Positions 55,189 through 63,849 of a stretch of DNA of 64,000 nt are shown here, in pieces. The stretch is from Acetohalobium arabaticum DSM 5501 (GTDB lineage: Bacteria; Bacillota; Halanaerobiia; Halobacteroidales; Acetohalobiaceae). How positions within the stretch are numbered: the first letter of the stretch is position 1; the number at the start of each line of letters is the position of its first letter. Both the position numbers and the translations under genes were made by a program. The DNA lies in NCBI RefSeq assembly GCF_000144695.1, contig NC_014378.1, forward strand, positions 1,553,833-1,617,832, given 5' to 3'. The notes beneath the pieces were generated by a model. It worked only from the letters and a program-made list of their open reading frames with translations, was not told where the DNA came from and did no database searches.

Positions 55189-55641
55189 TTGTTGTTAACA
55201 TTTATGGATATGGCCGGGGATCCGGAAGTGTTTGACGAATTAGTTATTAATCATAACCTGACCATACCAGAGGAAAAACCGGTAATGGAAAAACTCCTCG
55301 GTTATAAAATAAAGTATAAAATCAAAAAAGCAGCGGTTATTGCTACACCTCTGGTTGAAAATGGTCTTCCGGTAAGAAAGGTTATAATCAAGGGGGACGC
55401 TAAAATTACAATTAAGTATGTTGCGGATGTACCTGACCAGCAGGTACACGGAGCTCACTTTAAAGCACCATTTTCCAAACTGATTATGTGGCCCGGGGGA
55501 CCAGCTCCAGAAACACCGCTGTGTGTGGAGGTTCTGGAAGAACATGTTCAGATTCATATGTTGGACAGTAAACATTTGTCAAAAGTAATTGTTATTCAGC
55601 TCAATGTAAGTGTTAATAAAAAAGGAGGTGACAAAGACTAA
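55189..55641 (+). CDS. SPOCS (DUF3794) protein, type B
   Basis: The 150-residue protein mirrors the gene at 54206: MLLTFMDMAGDPEVFDELVI, TIPEEKPVMEKLLGYK, KVIIKGDAKITIKYVADVPD and QVHGAHFKAPFSKLIMWPGG. Start is one of two tandem TTG codons. Its stop overlaps the ATG of the 773-residue protein by one base. Confidence 0.82.
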   Translation: MLLTFMDMAGDPEVFDELVINHNLTIPEEKPVMEKLLGYKIKYKIKKAAVIATPLVENGLPVRKVIIKGDAKITIKYVADVPDQQVHGAHFKAPFSKLIMWPGGPAPETPLCVEVLEEHVQIHMLDSKHLSKVIVIQLNVSVNKKGGDKD

Positions 55642-57962
55642 TGGCAGTAATAGGTGGTATTGATTTAGGAAATTTAACTGATTATCTATTATTTTTTGCT
55701 GATGCCAATGAGGATGCTAACTGGCAGGGAGCCTCTAAAGGTTTTGCTGGTGATGTTGCAGTTGACGGAATTCAGGCTAACGAACGTACTTCAGGTTTTG
55801 TACCCTATGCGGGAACTATTACTACTAATGATCTTACACTTGACGCCTGGCAGGATATTGTTGATGATAACCCCTTGCAGGCAACAGGTGTAACCGGCCA
55901 GGTAGCTCTTATTAATGATTTAGAAACAGACCTCATTAATGCTTTTCAGCAGATAAATGCCCTTTCTACTAACTTACCCCCAGGGGTAACAGCTCCAGTA
56001 TCCTCGACTGATTTAAATGGAGTAGATACTACCAATGGAACGGCAGAAACCTTTGTTATCGATATTGTTGATGGACTCAGTTTTTCCAGTAAAATATTTA
56101 TCACCGGGGATCCAGAAGATGTTTTCATCCTACGCTGGGATGAAGATCCGGGAACTCCCGGTTATCAGGGGCAGGTAAAACCACAGAGTGGAGGAGCAAT
56201 TGTTCCCCAGGGTGGATTGGAGCCCGGTAATTTCATTAATGTGGCTGGAGATATTAATGCATCAGGTGGTGGCACTACCCCAGCAGCACCCTATCCCCAG
56301 GGTCCTCGTCTGGATGATGGTCAGGGGGCACTGATAAACGGTGGTGATGACTTTGATGGTGGCGGCTTTTTTACTGGTTATTGGCTGACAACAGGTTCAC
56401 CTACTGATTCAGGACCGGGTGGGCTGCTTATTGGAGATACTTCATCACTCAGCAACGGTATCTTTGTCGGCGGTTGGTATACACTGACAACTAAATTCAG
56501 CATGACGTCCGGTACCAGTGGTGTCTATGTCTCACCAAATCCCGCAACACTGGGAGAACCTTCAGTTGATGTTGAGAAATTTGTCTCACCTGATGGTGGA
56601 ACAACATTTTTCGATGCCGATACACCTCCGGGGCCAAATATAGTAATGGGGACAGATCCGGAATACAGGATTGTGGTAACAAATACAGGTAATGAAACAT
56701 TAACCAATATAACTCTCACTGATGATGTTTTAGGTGCTTTTGCTACTCCGGCCAGCCTGGCTCCAGGAGATTCTTTTGAAGTGACTGCTACTGGCACCTG
56801 GGCAGAAGGACTCAATACAAATACAGCCACTGTTACAGCAGATGGTGACACAGTAACAGGACTTACAGACAGTGACCCGGCTAATTATACGGGGGTAACT
56901 GCTTCAATTGATGTAGAAAAATTAGTCTCAGCTGATGGTGGAATGACATTTGTAGACGCAGATACTCCACCCGGACCGGATATAGTGACGGGTACAGACC
57001 CAGTATTTAAATATGTAGTAACCAATAATGGTACAGAAATCCTTACTGATATTTCCTTGATAGACAGTAAACTCGGCCCTATTACTATTCCTACAACTAC
57101 TTTAAATCCCGGAGAATCTTTTGAAGTAACTGCCGCTGGCACCTGGGCTGAAGGTCAGCAGACCAATACAGCTACAGCCACAGGTACATTCGATAGTACA
57201 ATTGTAGAAGACACCGATCCTGCAAATTACTTTGGGGCTGCAAATGCAGCTATAGATATTGAGAAACTGGTTTCAGGTGATGGGGGATTAACCTTTTTCG
57301 ATGCCGATACACCTACCGGACCATTAATAAATGAAGATACTGATCCGCAGTTTAAGTTTATTGTTACCAATACAGGTGATGCTCCTTTAACTGATATTAC
57401 TGTTACTGATACAGTATTGGGTTTTATAACCACCATTCCCAGCTTGAATCCTGGTGATTCAGATGAGACAATAGTGATTGGTACCTGGGCAGGGGGACAA
57501 CAAACAAATACTGCAACAGCTGAGGGCACATTTAATGATCAAACCCTTACAGATACAGATCCAGCTAACTACTTCGGTATCCCGGAATGTTTTTCACAGT
57601 TATTGATAGACGGTGATCTTGAAATTCCGGAACCAAAACCCGATATTGCAAAAATAGTTGATTTTAATGTAAAATCAAAGGTTAATGATATTGATATTTT
57701 TGATACAGTAGATGGAACCAAGATTATTGTTGGTGGATTTGTTAAAATAGGAATAACTTATGTAGCAGACAATGAACAGCAAACAGAACATTTTGCTCAT
57801 TTCAGAGTTCCGTTCAGTGCTACCCTGGTCTGCCCGGAAATACCCCTGGATGCCAAATTGGAGCCGATTATAGTTATTGAACATGAACAGCACCATATAA
57901 TAGACGAAAGAACAATCAGCAAAGACATTGTAATGCTTGTGGGAGTAATAGAAAACTGCTGA
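55641..57962 (+). CDS. Large adhesin-like protein ending in a SPOCS domain
   Basis: The 773-residue protein has three parts. Residues 1-295 resemble choice-of-anchor or ice-binding-type beta-helix surface proteins (LGNLTDYLLFFADANEDANW; SKGFAGDVAVDG). Residues about 300-640 are three DUF11-like repeats of about 112 residues, each with VEKxVSxDGG, DADTPxGP and NTATxxGT. Residues about 650-773 are a SPOCS domain (LEIPEPKPDIAKIVDF, HFAHFRVPFSATLV, IIDERTISKDIVML). It has no signal peptide or sorting motif, so the SPOCS domain probably anchors it on the spore surface. AGGAGGTG precedes the ATG. Confidence 0.82.
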   Translation: MAVIGGIDLGNLTDYLLFFADANEDANWQGASKGFAGDVAVDGIQANERTSGFVPYAGTITTNDLTLDAWQDIVDDNPLQATGVTGQVALINDLETDLINAFQQINALSTNLPPGVTAPVSSTDLNGVDTTNGTAETFVIDIVDGLSFSSKIFITGDPEDVFILRWDEDPGTPGYQGQVKPQSGGAIVPQGGLEPGNFINVAGDINASGGGTTPAAPYPQGPRLDDGQGALINGGDDFDGGGFFTGYWLTTGSPTDSGPGGLLIGDTSSLSNGIFVGGWYTLTTKFSMTSGTSGVYVSPNPATLGEPSVDVEKFVSPDGGTTFFDADTPPGPNIVMGTDPEYRIVVTNTGNETLTNITLTDDVLGAFATPASLAPGDSFEVTATGTWAEGLNTNTATVTADGDTVTGLTDSDPANYTGVTASIDVEKLVSADGGMTFVDADTPPGPDIVTGTDPVFKYVVTNNGTEILTDISLIDSKLGPITIPTTTLNPGESFEVTAAGTWAEGQQTNTATATGTFDSTIVEDTDPANYFGAANAAIDIEKLVSGDGGLTFFDADTPTGPLINEDTDPQFKFIVTNTGDAPLTDITVTDTVLGFITTIPSLNPGDSDETIVIGTWAGGQQTNTATAEGTFNDQTLTDTDPANYFGIPECFSQLLIDGDLEIPEPKPDIAKIVDFNVKSKVNDIDIFDTVDGTKIIVGGFVKIGITYVADNEQQTEHFAHFRVPFSATLVCPEIPLDAKLEPIIVIEHEQHHIIDERTISKDIVMLVGVIENC

Positions 57963-58045
57963 TGAATGATATATTTCTGATTACTTCCGCTGAGAGATGG
58001 TTAGACTATTGTTGGATGCTAAATATACTGTTTAAATAATTAAGG

Positions 58046-58140
58046 TAAAAAATTACATTACAAAGCTAAATTTTATAATAAAAATAGCGGTATATCCCAG
58101 TTGAGGATATACCGCTACTATTACACTATCCGCCAGCAAC
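58046..58140. repeat. Direct repeat R: MoaD gene tail plus terminator
   Basis: Right-hand partner of 51664-51755. It holds the intact terminator and the last codons of the moaD-like gene. Together the pair encloses the SPOCS cassette. Confidence 0.75.
58085..58117 (-). terminator. Intrinsic terminator of the second AOR operon
   Basis: A 13-pair stem (TAGCGGTATATCC with GGATATACCGCTA) followed on the minus strand by TTTTTATTAT. Confidence 0.9.
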
Positions 58141-58392
58141 GCGCGGAAAGATAGTTACTACATCTTTAGTTTTTAGTTCAGTCTCTAAACCATCTAAATA
58201 AAGTATATTTCTACCATTAACTAGAATAGTCAAGCTCTCTCTAACTTCCTTATCATCCAGTAACTTATTCTCCATAGCTGAGCCGTATTCAGCAATTAGT
58301 TCATCTATAACTTGGTTTATATTAGACGCTTCTAAGCATACTTCCTTACAGTCTGTTATATCACGTAAAGTAGCCAACAGCTTAACCTTCAT
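58126..58392 (-). CDS. MoaD/ThiS-like sulfur carrier protein, second AOR operon
   Basis: The 88-residue beta-grasp protein ends TIFPRVAGG with the diglycine. It follows the AOR gene by 20 bases and probably sulfurates the pterin of that enzyme. Confidence 0.86.
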   Translation of the reverse strand: MKVKLLATLRDITDCKEVCLEASNINQVIDELIAEYGSAMENKLLDDKEVRESLTILVNGRNILYLDGLETELKTKDVVTIFPRVAGG

Positions 58393-58412
58393 TACAATCC
58401 CCTTTTAACTAT

Positions 58413-60212
58413 TTATAGGCCTAAAGCTTCTTTTTTCTCTTCTTTAATTTCACCTTCAGGCGTCCAGCCGCGTAGTTCATAATATTCTGCTAACATAGTA
58501 TCCAGTTCGACTACTCTACCTTCTGCTGCTCCTTTAGGTGCAGGTTCCTCTAATAACCGCTTAGCCAGCTTATCCTCATCGGGACCTATACCGGCTTCTA
58601 AATTAAACTGACGTTCTAGATTCCAGATGCGCTCACCAGCTTCCATCATCTCTTCTTGAGTATACTCAGCACCAGTGACTGCTTCTAGTAGCTTATAGAT
58701 ATCTTCGCCGCCGAGAGCAAAAGTGGTAAAGAGACAGATACCACTGGAATCAACTACTGCTGTTAAGTCCTGAAAAGTCTTAGTCAGTTCTGCCTTTCCT
58801 TCTACAGTAAGCGGATCAACGGGTTCAGGAATTCCCAATACCTCTGGCGAAGTAAGGTATCCACGCACATGGCAGCCGCCGCGGTTAGAGGTAGCATACT
58901 CCAGTCCCATTCCCTGAGAACCACGCGGATCATAGGCAGGATACTCCTGTTTCTTGCTGGACATAGAATACTCCGGATGGCCGTAGCTATCGGCTACCCG
59001 CTTAGATCCTTCGGCTAGCTTAGCACCTATTCCTTCTTTCTTACCAGTCAGTTTCACTGCCTCTATCATAGCCTCAGCATTACCAAACTCCAAATCTAAA
59101 TCTATCTCATCACTGTCGATAATACCTTCCTCATACATCTCCATAGCACAGGCAATAGTGGTTCCCATCGTGATAGTATCCAGTCCTAATTCGTTACAGA
59201 TATAGTTGGCTTTAGTAATTGCCTCTAAATCATCAATGCCGCAGTCCGGTCCAAAAGCCCAGATTGTTTCATACTCCGGACCTTCGCCAAAGCCTTCATA
59301 CTTATCACTGGAGAGGGCAGTAACTCTACCACAGCCGATCGGACAGCCAGCACAGGCCTTATTCTTAACCAACAATTCATCGGCTAACTTCTCCCCACTG
59401 ACCTTCTCTGCTCTATCGAATACATTCTCTTGAAAGTTCTCTGCCGGTAGATTACCATGTTCATTGACGATATTTACTAATACTGGAGTTCCTAAAGCCG
59501 GCAGTCCTTCATTGGTTACTCCAGATTCTTCTATCTTAGTTAAGCAGTCTCTTAATACTTCTTTAAATTCATCTCTATCAGCAGGTTTAATTCCCTGGCT
59601 GCCGCGGACCATTACTGCTTTAATCTTCTTAGAGCCCATTACTGCTCCTACTCCAGAACGACCTGCAGCCCGTTCACGATCATTCATAATACAGGCAAAC
59701 TTAACCTGCTGTTCACCGGCTGGACCGATAGCTGAAATCTTAAAACCGTCTCCATATTCTTCCCGCAGCTGATTATCAGTTTCTAGAGTCGTTAAGCCCC
59801 ATAGATCTTCTGCCGGCTTAATCTCAACTTCGCCATCATCAATCAGAATATATACCGGTCTATCAGCTTCACCTTCAAAGATGACCACATCATAACCGGC
59901 ATACTTAATTTCAGATGGAAAATAACCGCCTGAATTAGAAGCAGCAATTGTACCGGTTAATGGCGATTTAGTAACCACATTATAGCGGCTAGCCGAAACA
60001 GCAGCCGTTCCTGTAAGAGGACCAGTAGCAAAGATAAGTTTATTATCAGCACTTAAAGGATCTACTTCAGGGGCTACTTCATCACAGAATAGCTTAGTAC
60101 CTAATCCACGGGCACCAATATAATCTTTAGCTAGCTCTTCATCCAACTCTTCTACTGTTGCTTCCTCTGTAGAAAGATCAATCCGTAAAATCTGTCCCAT
60201 CCATCCTGCCAT
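58413..60212 (-). CDS. Tungsten-type aldehyde:ferredoxin oxidoreductase 2
   Basis: The 599-residue enzyme shows ATGPLTGTAAVSASRYNVVT (pterin), GRSGVGAVMGSKKIKAVMVR, the cluster ligands CAGCPIGCGR and the late Cys in DSSGICLFT. It is a paralogue of the enzyme at 29538 and has its own ferredoxin and MoaD-like genes, but no riboswitch is seen upstream. Its substrate is not known. Confidence 0.92.
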   Translation of the reverse strand: MAGWMGQILRIDLSTEEATVEELDEELAKDYIGARGLGTKLFCDEVAPEVDPLSADNKLIFATGPLTGTAAVSASRYNVVTKSPLTGTIAASNSGGYFPSEIKYAGYDVVIFEGEADRPVYILIDDGEVEIKPAEDLWGLTTLETDNQLREEYGDGFKISAIGPAGEQQVKFACIMNDRERAAGRSGVGAVMGSKKIKAVMVRGSQGIKPADRDEFKEVLRDCLTKIEESGVTNEGLPALGTPVLVNIVNEHGNLPAENFQENVFDRAEKVSGEKLADELLVKNKACAGCPIGCGRVTALSSDKYEGFGEGPEYETIWAFGPDCGIDDLEAITKANYICNELGLDTITMGTTIACAMEMYEEGIIDSDEIDLDLEFGNAEAMIEAVKLTGKKEGIGAKLAEGSKRVADSYGHPEYSMSSKKQEYPAYDPRGSQGMGLEYATSNRGGCHVRGYLTSPEVLGIPEPVDPLTVEGKAELTKTFQDLTAVVDSSGICLFTTFALGGEDIYKLLEAVTGAEYTQEEMMEAGERIWNLERQFNLEAGIGPDEDKLAKRLLEEPAPKGAAEGRVVELDTMLAEYYELRGWTPEGEIKEEKKEALGL

Positions 60213-60698
60213 CTATATCGCCTCCTCAATTAAATTATTTAACCGTTTAGCTAACTTTTTTTTGCGGTCCAATAAGACTTCATCCGGACGTCCATACTCT
60301 AAAGCACCTGTTGGACAGAATTCTACACATTCCGGTTCACCACCACAGAGGTCACACTTACTGTTATGAGCTGAAGTTTCAGTCTCTGCAGTACTGATAA
60401 TACCAATCGGACAGACCATCATGCACATGTTACAGCCAATACATTTATCATGATCAATCACTACTGCTCCTGTCTCTTCTATTTTATTAATGGCTCCAGT
60501 TGGACAGGCTTCCTGACAGCTTGGGTCTTCACAATGAAGACAGGTAATAGGAATTGTATCTATCTCTTCAGGAAAGTTAATCATTGTAATCCTAGCTAGA
60601 CTGGGATTAAATTCGCTCTCATGTTCTAGAGAACACATTAGTTCACAAGTCCTACAGCCAATACACTTCTCTGGATTAATTAATAGAGTCTTTTTCAC
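60213..60698 (-). CDS. Four-cluster-type ferredoxin, AOR 2 partner
   Basis: The 161-residue protein resembles HycB/DmsB electron-transfer subunits. Cysteine groups are CIGCRTCELMC, CLHCEDPSCQEACP, CIGCNMCMMVCP and CDLCGGEPECVEFCP, enough for four 4Fe-4S clusters. Start is the GTG at 60698, preceded by GGAGGG; the longer reading has no ribosome site. It adjoins the AOR gene directly. Confidence 0.9.
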   Translation of the reverse strand: MKKTLLINPEKCIGCRTCELMCSLEHESEFNPSLARITMINFPEEIDTIPITCLHCEDPSCQEACPTGAINKIEETGAVVIDHDKCIGCNMCMMVCPIGIISTAETETSAHNSKCDLCGGEPECVEFCPTGALEYGRPDEVLLDRKKKLAKRLNNLIEEAI

Positions 60699-60822
60699 TA
60701 TAATCCCTCCAATTTTAATTTTAGCCCTAATCAACTAAAAGATTCTATTATATACATTCTTGACCAGGATTGAATAACCTTCCGACAACGTTATGTCAAT
60801 TAAAACATAAAATATTAGCCAT

Positions 60823-60858
60823 AAAAAAAGAACAGATGTCATTTTTGACATCTGTTCT
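60823..60858 (-). terminator. Intrinsic terminator of the FtsH-like gene
   Basis: Stem AGAACAGATGTC with GACATCTGTTCT followed on the minus strand by seven Ts. Confidence 0.92.
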
Positions 60859-60868
60859 AAACAAGTTC

Positions 60869-62350
60869 TTATTTAATTTGTAACTTTTTTCGAAATTCCT
60901 CTCCAGTAATACTCTCTTCTTCCAGCAATCTTGCTACCACTTCCAAAATCAAATCTTGTTTACTACTTATCCATTGGTTTACCCGCTCTTCTTCAGCAGT
61001 AATAATCTTATTAATCTCCTCCTGAACCTTATTCGGAGCTAAATGATCCTTGCTAACTACTCCAAGGTCAGACATACCAGCAAAGATTATCTTTTTAGCT
61101 AATTCAGTTGCTTTTTCAAAGTCATTTGCTGCTCCTGTACTACGGTTACCCAGAATTATTTCCTCTGCAATAGCACCAGCTATACAGATAGCAATCTGTC
61201 CTTTTAGATAATTCAACGTCTGTAGGTAATGATCATCTTCAGGATTATGGCGTACATACCCTAAAGCCTTTCCACGCGAAGTTATATTAATTGTAGATAC
61301 TGAACCAGGTTTAACAAACTCTGCTACTAAAGCATGGCCGGTTTCATGATAGGCTATCCGCTCTAATTCTTCCTGCCGCGGCCGCCGATTTAATTTCTCA
61401 CCCATCATTACTTTATCAATTGCCTCTTTAAAATGGCTAGACTTGATCTCCTTTGAATTAGCACGCATAGCCATAATTGCCGCTTCATTGGCCAAACTTT
61501 CAAGATGGGCCCCGGAAAACCTGAATGTCTCCTTTGCTATTTGCTCTAAATCCACATCCTCAGCTAATGGTTTATCACGCGTATGGATTTCTAATATCTT
61601 ATGTCTTCCATCTTTATCCGGCAGATCTACTTTAACAATTCGATCAAATCGCCCCGGACGTAAAATTGCTTTGTCCAGAATATCAATTCTATTTGTTGCA
61701 CCAATAACTAAAATATTTATCTCATCATCTATCGACATTCCATCCAGCTCAACTAACAGCTGATTTAAAGTCTGATCATATTCTAAATGGCTTGAATTCT
61801 GTCCCCGTTTACCGCCTAAAATTTCAATCTCATCAATAAAGATCACAGCATTAGTCTTATTCTTTTTATGGGCTGAATCCTTTGCCTTCTCAAATAATTC
61901 CCTAACTCTTTTAGCCCCTACTCCGGCATACATCTCTACAAATTCACTACCAGAAGTTGAAATAAAGACTGAATCTATATGTCGAGCAACCGCTTTAGCC
62001 ATCAAGGTCTTTCCCGTTCCCGGCGGTCCGCTGAGCATAATTCCCTTTAGCGGTCTAATCCCCAGACTTTTTACCTTATTTATATCACGGACGAATTCTA
62101 AAGCTTCAAGCAGCTCATTCTTAGCAGTTTCTTGTCCGCCAATATCTTCAAAAGTAACATCAGAAAAGCTTTCTTCAGCTCCCTGGTGGGTATTAAAGCT
62201 CTTTTTAGTACCTAATCCCTGATTTTTAAAAATATTAAAGAGAAAATATCCAATCCCTACTAAGATTAAAGCTGGAAATAAATTAATTCCGCGAAAAGCT
62301 AAAAAGATAACTACTGCTATACCAACTCCTAGACTTATCTCTTTAACCAC
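60869..62350 (-). CDS. FtsH-like AAA+ metalloprotease without extracytoplasmic domain
   Basis: FtsH proteins unfold and cut membrane and soluble proteins. The 494-residue product has Walker A GPPGTGKT, Walker B VIFIDEIE, the second-region GRFDRIVKVDLP, the zinc motif HETGHAL and the third ligand Asp in TGAANDFEKA. It has only a short helical hairpin at the N-terminus (residues about 5-42) and lacks the usual outer domain of about 70 residues. The GTG at 62350 follows GGAGGTGG. Its start overlaps the upstream membrane protein gene by eight bases. Confidence 0.9.
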   Translation of the reverse strand: MVKEISLGVGIAVVIFLAFRGINLFPALILVGIGYFLFNIFKNQGLGTKKSFNTHQGAEESFSDVTFEDIGGQETAKNELLEALEFVRDINKVKSLGIRPLKGIMLSGPPGTGKTLMAKAVARHIDSVFISTSGSEFVEMYAGVGAKRVRELFEKAKDSAHKKNKTNAVIFIDEIEILGGKRGQNSSHLEYDQTLNQLLVELDGMSIDDEINILVIGATNRIDILDKAILRPGRFDRIVKVDLPDKDGRHKILEIHTRDKPLAEDVDLEQIAKETFRFSGAHLESLANEAAIMAMRANSKEIKSSHFKEAIDKVMMGEKLNRRPRQEELERIAYHETGHALVAEFVKPGSVSTINITSRGKALGYVRHNPEDDHYLQTLNYLKGQIAICIAGAIAEEIILGNRSTGAANDFEKATELAKKIIFAGMSDLGVVSKDHLAPNKVQEEINKIITAEEERVNQWISSKQDLILEVVARLLEEESITGEEFRKKLQIK

Positions 62351-62894
62351 TACTTCCACCTCCCTGCAAAGCACCTGCAGGATAACTTCGTTTAATCACT
62401 TTATAATATTCATCTCCACCAACACCTAATTTTAGATAAATATTACTTTCATCTACACTAACTTCTGCTGAATCTAATTTTAATCTATCCTTAAGTTCAC
62501 CTAATTTATTACCTAAGTCAGTAAATCGACCAGTAATAATCGATTCATAAACTGATAGATGAATCTTCTGGTAAGCTGTCATTAATTTCTCATTATCTGA
62601 ATTTTCTAACTTTATAATGTAATTACCTCTTCCTAGGGAACTGTTTAATAAAGAATCCAATTCTTGATATAGATTCTGTAGGTTTCCGACCTGATTTAAA
62701 GTTATGCTGACCTCTCTTGTTTCATTTAAATTATTTATCTCTATCTTCTCTACTTCTTTAATGGCTAAAAGTTCTTCTCTTAACAAGTCTTCTGTCCGAT
62801 AATTCTGAATATAATAATTCCCTCCAAAGAAGATAACTAAAGAAATAATCAATCCAACCGCTACTAACTCCAGACGAACTCCCTTAAACTCCAT
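62343..62894 (-). CDS. Single-span membrane protein coupled to FtsH-like protease
   Basis: I do not recognise the family. The 183-residue protein has one N-terminal helix (LELVAVGLIISLVIFFGGNY) and an outer domain of about 150 residues, ending in a glycine/serine tail. The tail's codons contain the GGAGGTGG site for the FtsH-like gene, so both are made together. It could supply the outer domain the protease lacks; this is inference. Confidence 0.75.
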   Translation of the reverse strand: MEFKGVRLELVAVGLIISLVIFFGGNYYIQNYRTEDLLREELLAIKEVEKIEINNLNETREVSITLNQVGNLQNLYQELDSLLNSSLGRGNYIIKLENSDNEKLMTAYQKIHLSVYESIITGRFTDLGNKLGELKDRLKLDSAEVSVDESNIYLKLGVGGDEYYKVIKRSYPAGALQGGGSSG

Positions 62895-63037
62895 TATTTT
62901 CCCCCTTCCACCTACAACTTGAACATTTACTAACTTATATCGACATAAGTATTATAACACAGCCGGCTCCAGGTAACAACTGTTAGAAAAATGTAAATAA
63001 TGGAATAGAGGAGCGCATCTCCGCTTCTTTTCGCTCG
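62895..63037. other. Non-coding region upstream of the FtsH-like operon
   Basis: It should contain the operon promoter. I see a small GGAG/CTCC hairpin near 63011-63023 next to the structured repeat, and no convincing promoter pair. Confidence 0.4.
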
Positions 63038-63400
63038 TTCATGATATTGCAGGAATAGTCAATATATTATTGTGATTATCACCAATGAGAGTTGTTGTAA
63101 GCATATATTGACTATTCTGGGTTATTTCGGAGAGAAAAAAGTATCTGAAAAGGAAAAACTTTCTAGACTGAACAGAGCAGAAATTTCATTGAGTTGGTTT
63201 TAAACACGCCCTTCAGATAATTTTGCATAATTATTGTTGATATATTTCAAAAAGCAACTTAAAGCAGCCCCAAATACAAAGAGTATTAATATACAAAGTA
63301 GAAGTTTTAAGTTATAGCTCTAAGTATAATTTATTGCTAATTGATAAGGGCTGATTTTGGCAGCGTTTGAAATATATCAACTCCAAACTGCAACATTACA
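63038..63400. repeat. Structured non-coding repeat, copy 2
   Basis: About 363 bases, homologous to 43912-44376. It has a first hairpin with perfect 14-base arms (63054-63067 with 63103-63116) and a second closed unit with perfect 16-base arms (63236-63251 with 63366-63381). Inside the second unit CAGCCC pairs with GGGCTG. Where arms differ from copy 1 both strands change together. Its right end almost touches the pgpA stop codon. Confidence 0.85.
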
Positions 63401-63405
63401 TCAAT

Positions 63406-63849
63406 TTAAAGAAAGTTAAGTACTAATCTCAACAATACATTAGCCATTAGTCCTGCCAAAATATCATCCAGCATAATTCCTATCCCGCCGTGAAACTGCT
63501 GTAAGTTTTTGATGGGAGGCGGCTTAAGTATATCAAAGATGCGGAAAAGAATAAAAGCTGGAATAAAGTTATCTACTCCTAAACCGAAGACCGCTATAAA
63601 AAAGCCGGCCCATTCATCAATCACTATCTGAGCAGCATCTTTAACACCATATAATTCTTCTGCCCACTGCGAAATTAGTGTTCCGGCTATCACAAAGAAT
63701 AATATAAAAGCAAAATTTATCGTATATTTCTGTAGCCAGATAAAAGCAAACACTAAAGCTGCTATCGTACCAACAGTTCCTGGAGCTATAGGGCTTAAAC
63801 CACTGTAGAATCCAGTAGCCAACAGCTTAATTATTCTTTTCTTCAGCAT
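63406..63849 (-). CDS. pgpA: Phosphatidylglycerophosphatase A
   Basis: PgpA removes phosphate from phosphatidylglycerophosphate to make phosphatidylglycerol. The 147-residue membrane protein shows LATGFYSGLSPIAPGTVGTI, IVIDEWAGFFIAVFG, FILFRIFDILKPPPI and GGIGIMLDDILAGLMAN with the conserved acidic pairs. Start is the ATG at 63849, seven bases after AAGGGG. It overlaps the pgsA end by 23 bases, so the two steps of phosphatidylglycerol synthesis are coupled. Confidence 0.93.
   Translation of the reverse strand: MLKKRIIKLLATGFYSGLSPIAPGTVGTIAALVFAFIWLQKYTINFAFILFFVIAGTLISQWAEELYGVKDAAQIVIDEWAGFFIAVFGLGVDNFIPAFILFRIFDILKPPPIKNLQQFHGGIGIMLDDILAGLMANVLLRLVLNFL

Noticed and set aside
56525-57529. 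Several antisense frames of 85-108 codons across the DUF11-like repeats
   Set aside because: They recur only because the sense-strand protein repeats recur; composition and lack of ribosome sites mark them as shadows.
56560-57570. Repeated units that could suggest a CRISPR array
   Set aside because: The units are about 330 bases, in frame, and encode DUF11-like domains. No short palindromic repeats with unique spacers and no cas genes are seen anywhere in the window.
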